A stretch of 64,000 nucleotides of DNA from JBCBSK01 sp965250105 (lineage in GTDB: Bacteria; Pseudomonadota; Alphaproteobacteria; Rhizobiales; Tepidamorphaceae): NCBI GenBank assembly GCA_965250105.1, contig OZ252290.1, forward strand, positions 3,348,001 through 3,412,000, given 5' to 3'. Positions 34,986 to 42,547 of this stretch are shown piece after piece. The first letter of the stretch is position 1. Every line of letters starts with the position of its first letter. A program made the position numbers and the translations under genes. The notes beneath the pieces are model-generated. The model made no database searches. It was not told the origin of the DNA and saw only the letters and a program-made list of their open reading frames with translations.

Positions 34986-35861
34986 TCAAGATCGGACCGT
35001 CGCTTCTCTGAGTGCGTTGATGAGAGGGTTGTCTGTTCCAGTCTGCCATGCGAGCGCGAAGCCGAGCCGGCAGGAAAGACCGGTCAGTGCGACGACCGCC
35101 AGATCCGGATGCCTGAACCGGGCGAGTGGTTCAACAACAAGCCCAATCCCCATCCCCGCCGCGACCATGCCCAATACCGAGATTGAAGTTTGAACCTCTT
35201 GGACGACCCGGGGGTGAAAGCCCGCAGCTAGGCAGTCGCTTATGATGCGGTCAAACGCATAAGGCCCAACGGGACGGGCGACCATCACGAAGGATTTGTC
35301 GGCGAGATCGGCCAAAGGCACGCGTTTTCGCGCGGCAAGCGGGTCGGCTCGCGGCACGACCGCGACATAGCCAACCGATTGCAAGGTCTGCAATGACAAG
35401 CCGCCAGCCCTGACAGGTGGATGCAGCAGGCCGACGTCCACTGCGCCATCGGCAAGCGCGGCCTCAATCGGCTCCGATGTCATTTCGGTCAGATCAAGGA
35501 CAACACGCGGATGCGCGCGGCGAAACGTGTGTATCAGACAGGGCGCAAGGCTGAGCGCGCCGATCGCCGTATAGCCTATGCGCAGCCGCCCTTCATCGCC
35601 ATCCCGGATCGGTGCGGCCGCGGCCCGCGTGCGCGCGAGCGACTCAACCGATTGCCTTGCATGCGGCATGAAGAGCCGTCCCCGCGCGGTGAGAACAACC
35701 CCGCTCGCCAATCGATCGAACAGCGCGAAGCCGAGTTCGTCCTCGAGCCGCTGAATACGGGATGTCAGAGCCGGTTGGGACAGGTTCAGTCGCTTGGCGG
35801 CCAGACGGAACGACCCCGCCAAAGCGATCTCCAAAAAGCACTCAAGGCTGCGCGTGTCCAT
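34986..35861 (-). CDS. LysR-type transcriptional regulator
   Basis: 291 residues: N-terminal winged helix (LECFLEIALAGSFRLAAKRLNLSQPALTSRIQRLEDELG) and a periplasmic-binding-like effector domain (about 90-290). It is divergent from the TRAP binding-protein gene and very likely controls it. Base composition is clearly less GC-rich than in the core genes around it. The inducer is unknown; a carboxylate transported by the neighbouring binding protein would be logical. Confidence 0.93.
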   Translation of the reverse strand: MDTRSLECFLEIALAGSFRLAAKRLNLSQPALTSRIQRLEDELGFALFDRLASGVVLTARGRLFMPHARQSVESLARTRAAAAPIRDGDEGRLRIGYTAIGALSLAPCLIHTFRRAHPRVVLDLTEMTSEPIEAALADGAVDVGLLHPPVRAGGLSLQTLQSVGYVAVVPRADPLAARKRVPLADLADKSFVMVARPVGPYAFDRIISDCLAAGFHPRVVQEVQTSISVLGMVAAGMGIGLVVEPLARFRHPDLAVVALTGLSCRLGFALAWQTGTDNPLINALREATVRS

Positions 35862-35882
35862 GCGCTAGTGATAACTAAAATC

Positions 35883-35917
35883 GATCAAAGTATCAAACTC
35901 ATTCAATTTGATTGATC
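35883..35917. promoter_or_regulatory. Operator-like inverted repeats between lysR and TRAP binding-protein gene
   Basis: The AT-rich divergent region holds two nested inverted repeats: GATCAA (35883) with TTGATC (35912), and ATCAAA (35892-35897) with TTTGAT (35907-35912). Such nested dyads at a lysR divergent promoter are typical activator-binding and recognition sites. Confidence 0.45.
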
Positions 35918-35973
35918 GCTCCGCCTTTACATATGATGCGTTGCATCGCAGCTTCCTTTGAGAGGATCGGGCC

Positions 35974-37089
35974 ATGAAACGACGTCAGTTCATCGCAAGC
36001 GTTGGCGCCGCGGCAACTGGTGCAACGGCAGTCGGGATCGCAGGCTTTCCCACACCAGCCATAGCAAGCGGCATGCAAACCTGGCGCATGGTATCGCGCT
36101 GGCCCGAGGGTTTTCCGGATCAGATCAAGGCCGCACGACGGCTGGCGGACCGAATCGCGGTGATGTCCGATGGGCGGCTGACCATCGAGGTGTTAGGCCC
36201 CAATGATCTCGGCTCTTACAATGAGACCCTTGAACGGGTGTCGAATGGCGAAATCGAGCTCGCGCGCAGCCTGTCTTACGATTGGCGTGACCGCGGTATC
36301 GGGTTCGATGTGTTTACCTTCGTGCCCTATGGCATGACGGACAATGAACGCGTCATCTGGCTCGATCACTTCGGCGGACAGGCGCTATGGGACGGGCTCT
36401 ATGCGCCCCTAGGCGTCAAACCCTTTCTGGTCGGCACGGTCGGTCCTCAATCGTTCGGCTGGTTCGCCGAACCGGTCACGTCGCTGGACCAATTTCAGGG
36501 GTTACGCTTCCGCACGACCGGCATAGGAGCGGACCTTGTCGATGCGCTTGGCGGCATTCCCCGTGTAATGGGCCCTGCTGAGATCGGTCCGGCCATTGAG
36601 GCGGGAGAACTGGACGCGTTCGAGCTCGTCGGGCCTGCGGTCGACATCGCATTGGATGTCCATCGCCACTTTCCCGTCTGTATGTTCCCGTCGACGAACC
36701 AGACGGCCGGCGCGATCGAATTGATCGTCAATCAGGAACGTTGGGACGCGCTGCCTGCCGACATCAAGCAGATGATCCAGACGGCGGCGCGCGCCGAGCA
36801 TCATCAGAACGTGGCTGAAGTGCATGCAAGCAATATCGCCGGACTTGCCCGGCTGCGTTCGGAGTTCGGTGTCGAGATCGCAATGCTGCCCGACGACGCG
36901 TTGATCCGCATGGGCGGGATAACCGGGCAGATTCTCGACAGGGTGCGCAGTGAGGCGGTGCCGGAGCATCGTGCCATTCTCGACAGTTATCTGGCGGCGC
37001 GTGCGCGGATCAGAAGCTGGCACGAACTGACCGAAATCGCTTTCGAAGCAGCGCGCACTCTGCCGTTCGACTATCCGCAGCCCAGCTGA
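35974..37089 (+). CDS. TRAP transporter DctP-type substrate-binding protein, Tat-exported
   Basis: 371 residues. A twin-arginine signal (MKRRQFIASVGAAATG) is followed by a hydrophobic stretch and Ala-x-Ala near residue 32. The mature part is a DctP/TakP-like binding protein: WPEGFPDQIKAARRLADRI, GELDAFELVGPAVDIAL and a C-terminal helix bundle. Relatives such as TakP bind 2-oxo acids and are Tat-exported. No DctQ or DctM membrane gene lies nearby, so it is an orphan that must share a membrane partner elsewhere or act otherwise. GC content is lower than in the flanking core genes. Confidence 0.9.
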   Translation: MKRRQFIASVGAAATGATAVGIAGFPTPAIASGMQTWRMVSRWPEGFPDQIKAARRLADRIAVMSDGRLTIEVLGPNDLGSYNETLERVSNGEIELARSLSYDWRDRGIGFDVFTFVPYGMTDNERVIWLDHFGGQALWDGLYAPLGVKPFLVGTVGPQSFGWFAEPVTSLDQFQGLRFRTTGIGADLVDALGGIPRVMGPAEIGPAIEAGELDAFELVGPAVDIALDVHRHFPVCMFPSTNQTAGAIELIVNQERWDALPADIKQMIQTAARAEHHQNVAEVHASNIAGLARLRSEFGVEIAMLPDDALIRMGGITGQILDRVRSEAVPEHRAILDSYLAARARIRSWHELTEIAFEAARTLPFDYPQPS

Positions 37090-37334
37090 GAACGCGATAC
37101 GAATGCGGCCGGGCCTCTCGGCGGCGCTGGCTCTACGGGGCGGGCGAAAGCCCGGGCCGCGGTCGCGGCCTAGCACCGGCTCGCAGCTTCTCATCGATCC
37201 TCCGCCCTCTTCGCCTGCCCGCCGGCGACCGGCCAATACCTCCTGCTAGCCCGCGTCATGTCGAGGGCTTGTTTGGAAGGCGCGCATTTCCTAAATCAGG
37301 GATCCGCGCGGCGATACTTTCCGCCGCTCGGTCT

Positions 37335-37459
37335 ATGGAGACTGGATGTCAGAGCTTGTGTGACAAGGCTCTCTGAAACGCAGAGAGCCTCGTGACGTTC
37401 TAACCACCGGGTGCCTTGCGCGCTCGGGTGATTTTTCACGTCTGTCACACGAGACCTCC
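37335..37459 (+). promoter_or_regulatory. Structured leader of topAI-yjhQ with short upstream ORF
   Basis: Two elements precede the toxin gene. A perfect 10-bp hairpin lies at 37366-37390. Outside it, 37355-37365 can pair with 37443-37453 (11 bp, one U-G), which covers the GAG that is the only Shine-Dalgarno-like sequence before the ATG at 37460. A 5-codon ORF MSELV (37346-37363) with GGAG 5 bp before its ATG ends inside the left arm of that helix; another ORF of 13 codons (37335-37376) ends in the hairpin. Ribosomes on either ORF would open the structure. E. coli topAI is likewise controlled by a leader peptide (toiL). Confidence 0.4.
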
Positions 37460-37723
37460 ATGAATATCTCACGACACGAACAGCGTGCTCTGCACGTTCT
37501 GGCCCTCGGCGGCCGTATTATCCATGAGCGCGGCGATGGTCCCAAGATCACCTCCGTGACCTGCGTCACGCGCGAGGGGATGATCCTCGCCGATTTCGAC
37601 CTGGCCGTCTTCAACCGCTTGCGGCGGAGACGTCTGATCGAATCCCGGTCGGGCAGTCCCTATCGGATTTCGAAACGCGGTCGCATTTCGGTGCGCGCCC
37701 AACCCGACAATCAGGGGGCGTGA
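37460..37723 (+). CDS. TopAI (YjhX) family toxin, topoisomerase I inhibitor
   Basis: 87 residues, matching the YjhX family over its full length: MNISRHEQRALHVLALGGRI, then CVTREGMILAD and FNRLRRRRLIESRSGSPYRIS. E. coli YjhX was renamed TopAI because it binds and inhibits DNA topoisomerase I; YjhQ is its antitoxin. Fold is a small winged helix. The stop is one base before the YjhQ-like start, the arrangement of a toxin-antitoxin pair. It lies in the accessory region after tRNA-Ser. Confidence 0.88.
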   Translation: MNISRHEQRALHVLALGGRIIHERGDGPKITSVTCVTREGMILADFDLAVFNRLRRRRLIESRSGSPYRISKRGRISVRAQPDNQGA

Positions 37724-37724
37724 C

Positions 37725-38225
37725 ATGCGGATCCGCGATGAAACCACCGCCGACATCCCGGCGATCGGCGGGCTTGTCACGGAAGCGCTCCGGATGCTGC
37801 CGCAAGCCACGGGAACCGAGGCGGGTATCGTCGACAGGCTGCGGGCGGAGGGCGCGCTTGCCCTGTCGCTCGTGGCCGAGGAGGACGGCGAGGTGGTCGG
37901 TTATCTGGCCGCCTCGCCGGCACGGATCGGGAAGCAGGACGGCTGGGGGCTGATCGGCCCGCTCGTCGTCTTGCCGTCGAGGCATCGCCAGGGGATCGGC
38001 ACGGCCCTGATGGCCGAAGCGCTCCGCCGATTGCGGGCGACCAGCCGGGGCGCCGCGCTGGCCGGCGATCCGGCCTATTACGGTCGGTTCGGCTTCACGT
38101 CGTTCCCCGGCCTCACCGTGGCCGGCTGCCCTCCCGAGGTGGTTCAGGCCTTGCCCTTCGATGGCATCGCGCCGCGCGGCGAGCTTGTTCATCATCCGGC
38201 ATTCGGACTTGATCAGCGCGGATGA
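37725..38225 (+). CDS. GNAT protein, YjhQ-like putative antitoxin
   Basis: 166 residues of the GNAT fold: IRDETTADIPAIGGLV at the start, LIGPLVVLPSRHRQGIGTALMAEAL as acetyl-CoA motif A and AGDPAYYGRFGF as motif B. This YhbS/YjhQ-like branch includes the E. coli antitoxin of TopAI. The acetyl-CoA site appears intact, so an enzymatic role (modifying the toxin or another target) is possible. The antitoxin call comes from its position directly behind topAI. Confidence 0.85.
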   Translation: MRIRDETTADIPAIGGLVTEALRMLPQATGTEAGIVDRLRAEGALALSLVAEEDGEVVGYLAASPARIGKQDGWGLIGPLVVLPSRHRQGIGTALMAEALRRLRATSRGAALAGDPAYYGRFGFTSFPGLTVAGCPPEVVQALPFDGIAPRGELVHHPAFGLDQRG

Positions 38226-38230
38226 CCCAA

Positions 38231-38266
38231 GGTCGGGCCCGCACCCTCGCGCGGTGCGGCCCGACC
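38231..38266. terminator. Possible bidirectional terminator hairpin
   Basis: A stem of about 14 bp with one bulge (GGTCGGGCCCGCACC against GGTGCGGCCCGACC) lies 6 bp after the yjhQ-like stop and between convergent genes. There is no T-run on either side, so it may rely on the stem alone or on Rho. Confidence 0.4.
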
Positions 38267-38324
38267 GCCCATCCCGGCCACGGATGGGCGCGGTGGGAGA
38301 ATGTCCCGAGATGGCCGCTCATCC

Positions 38325-39254
38325 TCAGCCCCGTTCCGCTACCAGTCTGGAGCTCACGTCGAACAGGTCCTGGGCGAGCCGCATGTCCGTCGCGGCGGCG
38401 GATTGACGCGCTGGCTGGCCGTTGAAATCGACATAGTCGCCGGACCTGTGGGCGGTATCCGCGTCAAGCGCCACGCGCATGATCGCGCGCGCCGAGCGGT
38501 CCGGCGAGCTGACGCCCGGCAGGATCGCCTGCATGGCCGGCAGGACGTGTTTCCAGGCAAAACGCGCAGGTGCCGGCCGTTCGCGCGCCAGTTCCGTGCC
38601 CGGCATCAGTCCGGGATCGAAGGCCATGAACCGAACCGCGTCGGTCGGGGTCCTTTGCGCCATGACCCTGGTGAAGAGAATGTTGCACAGCTTGGACGTC
38701 GCGTAGCGATCCATGCCCAATTGGACGACCGACCCCTTGTCGCCGACATCGCCGACGGAAACCGCGGTCGCGTTCTTGAACACGGCCCCCCTGAACCCGA
38801 ACAGGCGGGCCAGCCTGTCCTTCGGATCATGCGTGCCGCTGGCGGTCGAGATCACCGTTCCGCCGGGCGCCATATGGCCGAGCAGTTTCTGGACAAGCCA
38901 AAAATGGCCGAGATGATTGGCGGCGAAGGTCTCTTCCACGCCGTCCTTGGTCAGTCGCTTGGGGCCGATGATCTGCAAACCGGCATTGCAGAAGATCGCC
39001 GAGATGCGACGCTCCGGGCCGAGAGAGGTGATCACCTCATCCGAGAAGGCACTAGCCGATTCCAAGTCCGACAAGTCCAGCCGAAGAACCTTCAGCCTGG
39101 CGGGATCGGCGAGGCCTTTCAGTTGCGTCGCGGTGTCGGGTGAACGGGCGCCAGCAAGGATCTGAACGTTCGGTAGCGCCAGCAAGTTGCGGGCCAGGAC
39201 CAGGCCCATGCCGGACGTGGCGCCGGTGAGGATAATGGGTCGGCTGTCGGACAT
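38325..39254 (-). CDS. Short-chain dehydrogenase/reductase
   Basis: 309 residues, classical SDR: cofactor motif TGATSGMGLVLA, FCNAG, and the catalytic Tyr-x-x-x-Lys-like segment YATSKLCN. It resembles the protochlorophyllide-reductase-like or retinol-dehydrogenase-like SDRs, of broad and unpredictable substrate. The ATG at 39254 gives the typical N-terminus close to the Rossmann glycine motif. A MarR regulator lies directly upstream on the same strand. Confidence 0.9.
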   Translation of the reverse strand: MSDSRPIILTGATSGMGLVLARNLLALPNVQILAGARSPDTATQLKGLADPARLKVLRLDLSDLESASAFSDEVITSLGPERRISAIFCNAGLQIIGPKRLTKDGVEETFAANHLGHFWLVQKLLGHMAPGGTVISTASGTHDPKDRLARLFGFRGAVFKNATAVSVGDVGDKGSVVQLGMDRYATSKLCNILFTRVMAQRTPTDAVRFMAFDPGLMPGTELARERPAPARFAWKHVLPAMQAILPGVSSPDRSARAIMRVALDADTAHRSGDYVDFNGQPARQSAAATDMRLAQDLFDVSSRLVAERG

Positions 39255-39294
39255 GAAGGCGCAAACTCCGTAGATAGGAGATTGCGACATAGGT

Positions 39295-39315
39295 ATATTA
39301 CGAAAAACGTAATAT
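39295..39315. promoter_or_regulatory. MarR-type operator palindrome
   Basis: ATATTACG-N5-CGTAATAT, two perfect 8-bp arms, in the 60 bp between the marR-like stop and the SDR start; its right end touches the marR stop codon. Size and symmetry fit a MarR dimer site. It is strikingly AT-rich for this genome and probably overlaps the SDR promoter. Confidence 0.5.
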
Positions 39316-39752
39316 CAAGGCAGGCGTGAAGCGATTTTCGTCATCGCTGCGACGAAATGCACGCGTTCGTCCGAATCGAGCCGGTCAAGCATCTGGGCAC
39401 AATGGGCATTCTGCTCTGCAATGATCGCTTCGGCCGTCTCATGACCCTCCTTGGTCAAGGAAAGCTGGACGATCCGGCGATTCGTATCCGTTCGGTTGCG
39501 CGCCAAAAGGCCCCGCCGGACCAGGCGGTCGATGATGGCGGAATTCGTCGTCGGCACCACGCCGAGAAAGCCCGCGACGTCATTGGCCGTGCACCGGTCG
39601 TGCTGGCGGATGAACAGAATGGCCTGGACGTCGGACGGATTGAGTTTCGGGGCATTGGCAATGGTGATGTCGTCGGCGATCTTGAACGCCCGTACGATGG
39701 CGTCGATGGCCAGGCGCAACTCATCGGTTTGCGAAGCGGGTCGGTCGTCCAT
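39315..39752 (-). CDS. MarR family transcriptional regulator
   Basis: 145 residues with a MarR winged helix: LNPSDVQAILFIRQHDRCTANDVAGFLGVVPTTNSAIIDRLVRRGLLAR, then the beta-wing NRTDTNRRIVQLSLTKEG. It probably represses the downstream SDR gene and perhaps itself. The ATG at 39752 is preferred because the frame before it lacks MarR features. The ligand is unknown. Confidence 0.9.
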   Translation of the reverse strand: MDDRPASQTDELRLAIDAIVRAFKIADDITIANAPKLNPSDVQAILFIRQHDRCTANDVAGFLGVVPTTNSAIIDRLVRRGLLARNRTDTNRRIVQLSLTKEGHETAEAIIAEQNAHCAQMLDRLDSDERVHFVAAMTKIASRLP

Positions 39753-39881
39753 GGTCGTATTCTGCAATCTTCGGATTGTTCGGCAAGGGCGCGGCAGCGC
39801 TGCCAGGCGGGCCTTGCCGCCACACATGCCATGACGCGACCGAACCAGCTCTTCAAGCATGATCGATAACCCAGCTTCGGA

Positions 39882-40244
39882 TCATGCCGAGGGTCGAACA
39901 GTGTTCAACGGCACCCATCCCGTGATGCCGTCCGACAGGCGCTCGGCCCACAGCCAGCCATTCAAGATGCGCGACCCCGCCAGGCGATCCCCGAGAGCCG
40001 TATCCAGTTCGCTGGCCGTGTAGTCCTCCGTGATCACGCCGCGACCGGGCTCATTCTGTTCGATGATCTGTCCCGGAACCCAGCCGTCCTTCTGTCCCGG
40101 CGCGGCGCAGAGATACCATTTCTCCCAACCCTCCGGACCGTCATATTCCTGTCCAACCGATACATGGTCGCCTGCCTTCAGGGTGATCGGCTCCGGATAG
40201 TCGGATCTGTGCGGGCTGGTCACGACATAATGTTGCTGCGCCAT
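39882..40244 (-). CDS. SH3 domain-containing protein
   Basis: About 120 residues made of two SH3-like halves: YPEPITLKAGDHVSVG...GWEKWYLCAAPGQKDGWVPGQII, then an ELDTALGDRL and WLWAERLSDGITGWVPLNTV half. Proteins of this layout are annotated as SH3 ligand-binding proteins in Proteobacteria; their partners are unknown. No signal peptide. The start could be 40244 (used here) or up to 40280; no strong ribosome-binding site separates them. Its upstream neighbour is a LysR gene 186 bp away. Confidence 0.8.
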   Translation of the reverse strand: MAQQHYVVTSPHRSDYPEPITLKAGDHVSVGQEYDGPEGWEKWYLCAAPGQKDGWVPGQIIEQNEPGRGVITEDYTASELDTALGDRLAGSRILNGWLWAERLSDGITGWVPLNTVRPSA

Positions 40245-40429
40245 GGCTGGTCTCATTTGTTCATGATATGTTCCAATCATGTCACATTAGGACCGCAGGG
40301 GCAAGTGGGCATGGCCAGGGGCAGACAAGACGGGCGGGAGGCGAGGGATCAAAGGTGTTGGGCAAATGTGATTAGTGCGATCCGCGGACGAGCGGCCATG
40401 TCTCGGAGCCATGATGCGGCGCCGGGCGC

Positions 40430-41326
40430 TCAGCGCAGCACGCGCCGCGCGGTGTCGATGAAGGCGCGCAGCTTGGGCGCCTGGCTGGCCCGTCTTGGAT
40501 AGTAGAGCGACAGGCCGTCCTCGACGACGGAGGCTTCCGGCAGGACCTCGACCAGGCGGCCGTGGTCGAGAGCCTGTTTCGCCAGAGGTTCGAAGGTGTA
40601 GCAGATGCCGAAGCCGGCCTCGGCCAGGGCGAGCGCGCGCAGCATGTCGTTGACGATGATGCGCCCGCGTGTGTCGACTTGAACCTCCGATCCGTTCTCC
40701 GCCAGATCCCAGCGATACACGTTCCCCGCCGATGTCATCCTGTATTGCAGGCATTGATGGGCGGCGAGATCGGCAATGCGCGATGGTGTTCCAGCTTGTG
40801 CCAGATAAGCTGGCGCGGCCACCAGGATGACGCGAAAGGCCGGCGCCAGCCGCACGCCGACCATGTCCTGCGAGACCATCCGGCCCAGCCTGATTCCGGC
40901 GTCGAAGCCGTCGCCCACCACATCGGCGAAGCCGTCATCGAAGAACATCTCGACAGTGACGTCGGGATAGGCTTCGGCCATCGCCGCGAGAACGGGCGTC
41001 AACACCCAATCGAGCGTGATGCGCGGCGCATTGATCCGAAGCAAGCCCGAGGCGCCGGTCAGGTCGGAACGCGCCGTCTCCCAGGCGGTTTCGAGATCGG
41101 ACAGGGCAGCGCCGGCCAGGCGCGCGAAGCGTTCGCCGGTCTCGGTCAGCGCCACCGATCGCGTCGTGCGCGCAAACAGCGGGGCGCCAAGGCGCGTCTC
41201 GACCGCCTTCACCGCATGACTGACCGAGGACGGGCTCATGCCGAGTTCCGTCGCGGCCGCCCCAAAGCCGCCGCGCCGCGCCACGGCCAGGATGATGGGG
41301 ACATGGATAAGGAGATCGCGATCCAT
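40430..41326 (-). CDS. LysR-type transcriptional regulator (DNA-binding, CrgA-like)
   Basis: 298 residues: N-terminal helix-turn-helix (LIHVPIILAVARRGGFGAAATELGMSPSSVSHAVKAVETRLGAPLFARTTR) and a substrate-binding-like domain with ADLAAHQCLQYR, typical of the large CrgA/YafC-type LysR group. It is divergent from the alpha/beta hydrolase gene, which is its likely target. The effector is unknown. Confidence 0.93.
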   Translation of the reverse strand: MDRDLLIHVPIILAVARRGGFGAAATELGMSPSSVSHAVKAVETRLGAPLFARTTRSVALTETGERFARLAGAALSDLETAWETARSDLTGASGLLRINAPRITLDWVLTPVLAAMAEAYPDVTVEMFFDDGFADVVGDGFDAGIRLGRMVSQDMVGVRLAPAFRVILVAAPAYLAQAGTPSRIADLAAHQCLQYRMTSAGNVYRWDLAENGSEVQVDTRGRIIVNDMLRALALAEAGFGICYTFEPLAKQALDHGRLVEVLPEASVVEDGLSLYYPRRASQAPKLRAFIDTARRVLR

Positions 41327-41328
41327 TG

Positions 41329-41343
41329 TTCGATCCTATCGAA
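41329..41343. promoter_or_regulatory. LysR box (T-N11-A) upstream of lysR
   Basis: TTCGAT-CCT-ATCGAA, a perfect inverted repeat that contains the T-N11-A LysR motif, starts 3 bp before the regulator's ATG. Its location suggests autorepression together with control of the divergent hydrolase gene. Confidence 0.5.
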
Positions 41344-41595
41344 TAGTGCATCGCATACAAGCCGGGTTAACAGAACAGTGCGCGGGAGCCATCTTCATGG
41401 GCGTCGGAAGACACCAATGGGCAAGCCCATGACAAAGCGATGACCCCGCGACCGAAAGGACATCGGATCAGCCTGACCCAGACCAGGCGGTTCAACCGGC
41501 GCTCCCTGATGGGCGGTGCCGTCATGACCGCCGCGCGTGTTTCAACCCCATCCATCCCGGCGCCCAGGAGCGTCCGAAGCAAGGGAGCTTTCCGC

Positions 41596-42477
41596 ATGGA
41601 AATGGAAAAAGTGACATTCTTCGTCGATCAGACACCGCTTGTCGGTGATCTCCACGGTGCCGTGCAGGGCGAGAAGCGCCCGGCGGTCGCGATCCTCGGC
41701 CCCATGACCTATCACAAGGAACAGGCGCCGACCGAATATGCCAGGCGCCTGGCCGATCAGGGCTTCATCGCGCTCGCCTATGATTCCCGCTATCGCGGCG
41801 AGAGCGGCGGCACGCCGCGCGCCTGGGAAAACCCGTTTCACAAGGTGGAGGATCTCAAGGCCGCGATCGCCTATCTGAAATCCCGGCCCGACGTGGATCC
41901 CGACCAGGTCTCGATCCTCGCGATATGCCAGGGCAGTTCGATCGCGTTCCGCGCCGCCGCCGAACTGGACGGCGTCCACGCGCTCGCCACCATCGCCGGT
42001 CACTACCGGGATCATGAAGGCGATATCGACTGGCTGACTGAGGAAGGCTATCGGGCGCGCAAGGCACAGGGCGAGGTGGCCAAGGCCCGGTTCGAGACAA
42101 GCGGCGAGGTGGACTACATCAAGGGCGTGGACAAGACCGATATGAATGTCGGCATGCCCGGCGAGTTCGTCTGGGTCTGGTATCAGCCCTGGGCCGATCG
42201 TGGGCTATGGGATAATCGCTACGCGGTGATGAGCGATGCCGATCTCCTGGCCTATGAGTCGATCGGCGCGGCAGCGGGGCTCACCACGCCCTGGCTGATG
42301 ATCCACGGCGACAATTGCTTTCTGCCCGGTACCGCTCGCCGGCACATGGCCGCGGTTCCCGAGACGACCCGCACCAAGACGGTTTGGGACGACACGCCGC
42401 ATCTGGCCTATTACGATCAGGCCGACATTGTCGACCGCGCCACGGCCGATGTGGTGGCCTGGCTCAGATCCGCCTGA
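41596..42477 (+). CDS. Alpha/beta hydrolase (YcjY / dienelactone-hydrolase-like)
   Basis: 293 residues. The fold starts with VTFFVDQTPLVGDLHG; the oxyanion region is GPMTYHKEQAPTEYARRLADQGFIALAYDSRYRGESGG, and the nucleophile elbow reads ICQGSSIAF, a variant of GxSxG. A late Asp/His pair is in MIHGDN and DDTPHLAYY. YcjY-like proteins have unknown or esterase activity. I prefer the ATG at 41596, which follows GGGAG; the longer frame (from 41440) would add an Arg-rich stretch with NRRSLMGG that superficially resembles a Tat signal. Confidence 0.88.
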   Translation: MEMEKVTFFVDQTPLVGDLHGAVQGEKRPAVAILGPMTYHKEQAPTEYARRLADQGFIALAYDSRYRGESGGTPRAWENPFHKVEDLKAAIAYLKSRPDVDPDQVSILAICQGSSIAFRAAAELDGVHALATIAGHYRDHEGDIDWLTEEGYRARKAQGEVAKARFETSGEVDYIKGVDKTDMNVGMPGEFVWVWYQPWADRGLWDNRYAVMSDADLLAYESIGAAAGLTTPWLMIHGDNCFLPGTARRHMAAVPETTRTKTVWDDTPHLAYYDQADIVDRATADVVAWLRSA

Positions 42478-42504
42478 TCGGAGCGGCTGGGCGAAAGCAC
42501 GGGG

Positions 42505-42540
42505 AGAGCGGCCTGCATCAAGCACGATGCCGGCCGCTCT
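42505..42540. terminator. Hairpin between convergent genes, possible terminator
   Basis: AGAGCGGCC (42505-42513) pairs with GGCCGCTCT (42532-42540), with an inner GCAT/ATGC stem, 13 bp in all. It sits between the convergent hydrolase and membrane-protein stops. No T-run follows on either strand. Confidence 0.4.
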
Positions 42541-42547
42541 TGTGGCC

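Noticed and set aside
41440..41595. Tat signal peptide on the alpha/beta hydrolase
   Set aside because: NRRSLMGG followed by mildly hydrophobic residues is only superficially like a Tat signal; a good ribosome-binding site favours the ATG at 41596 and a cytoplasmic protein.
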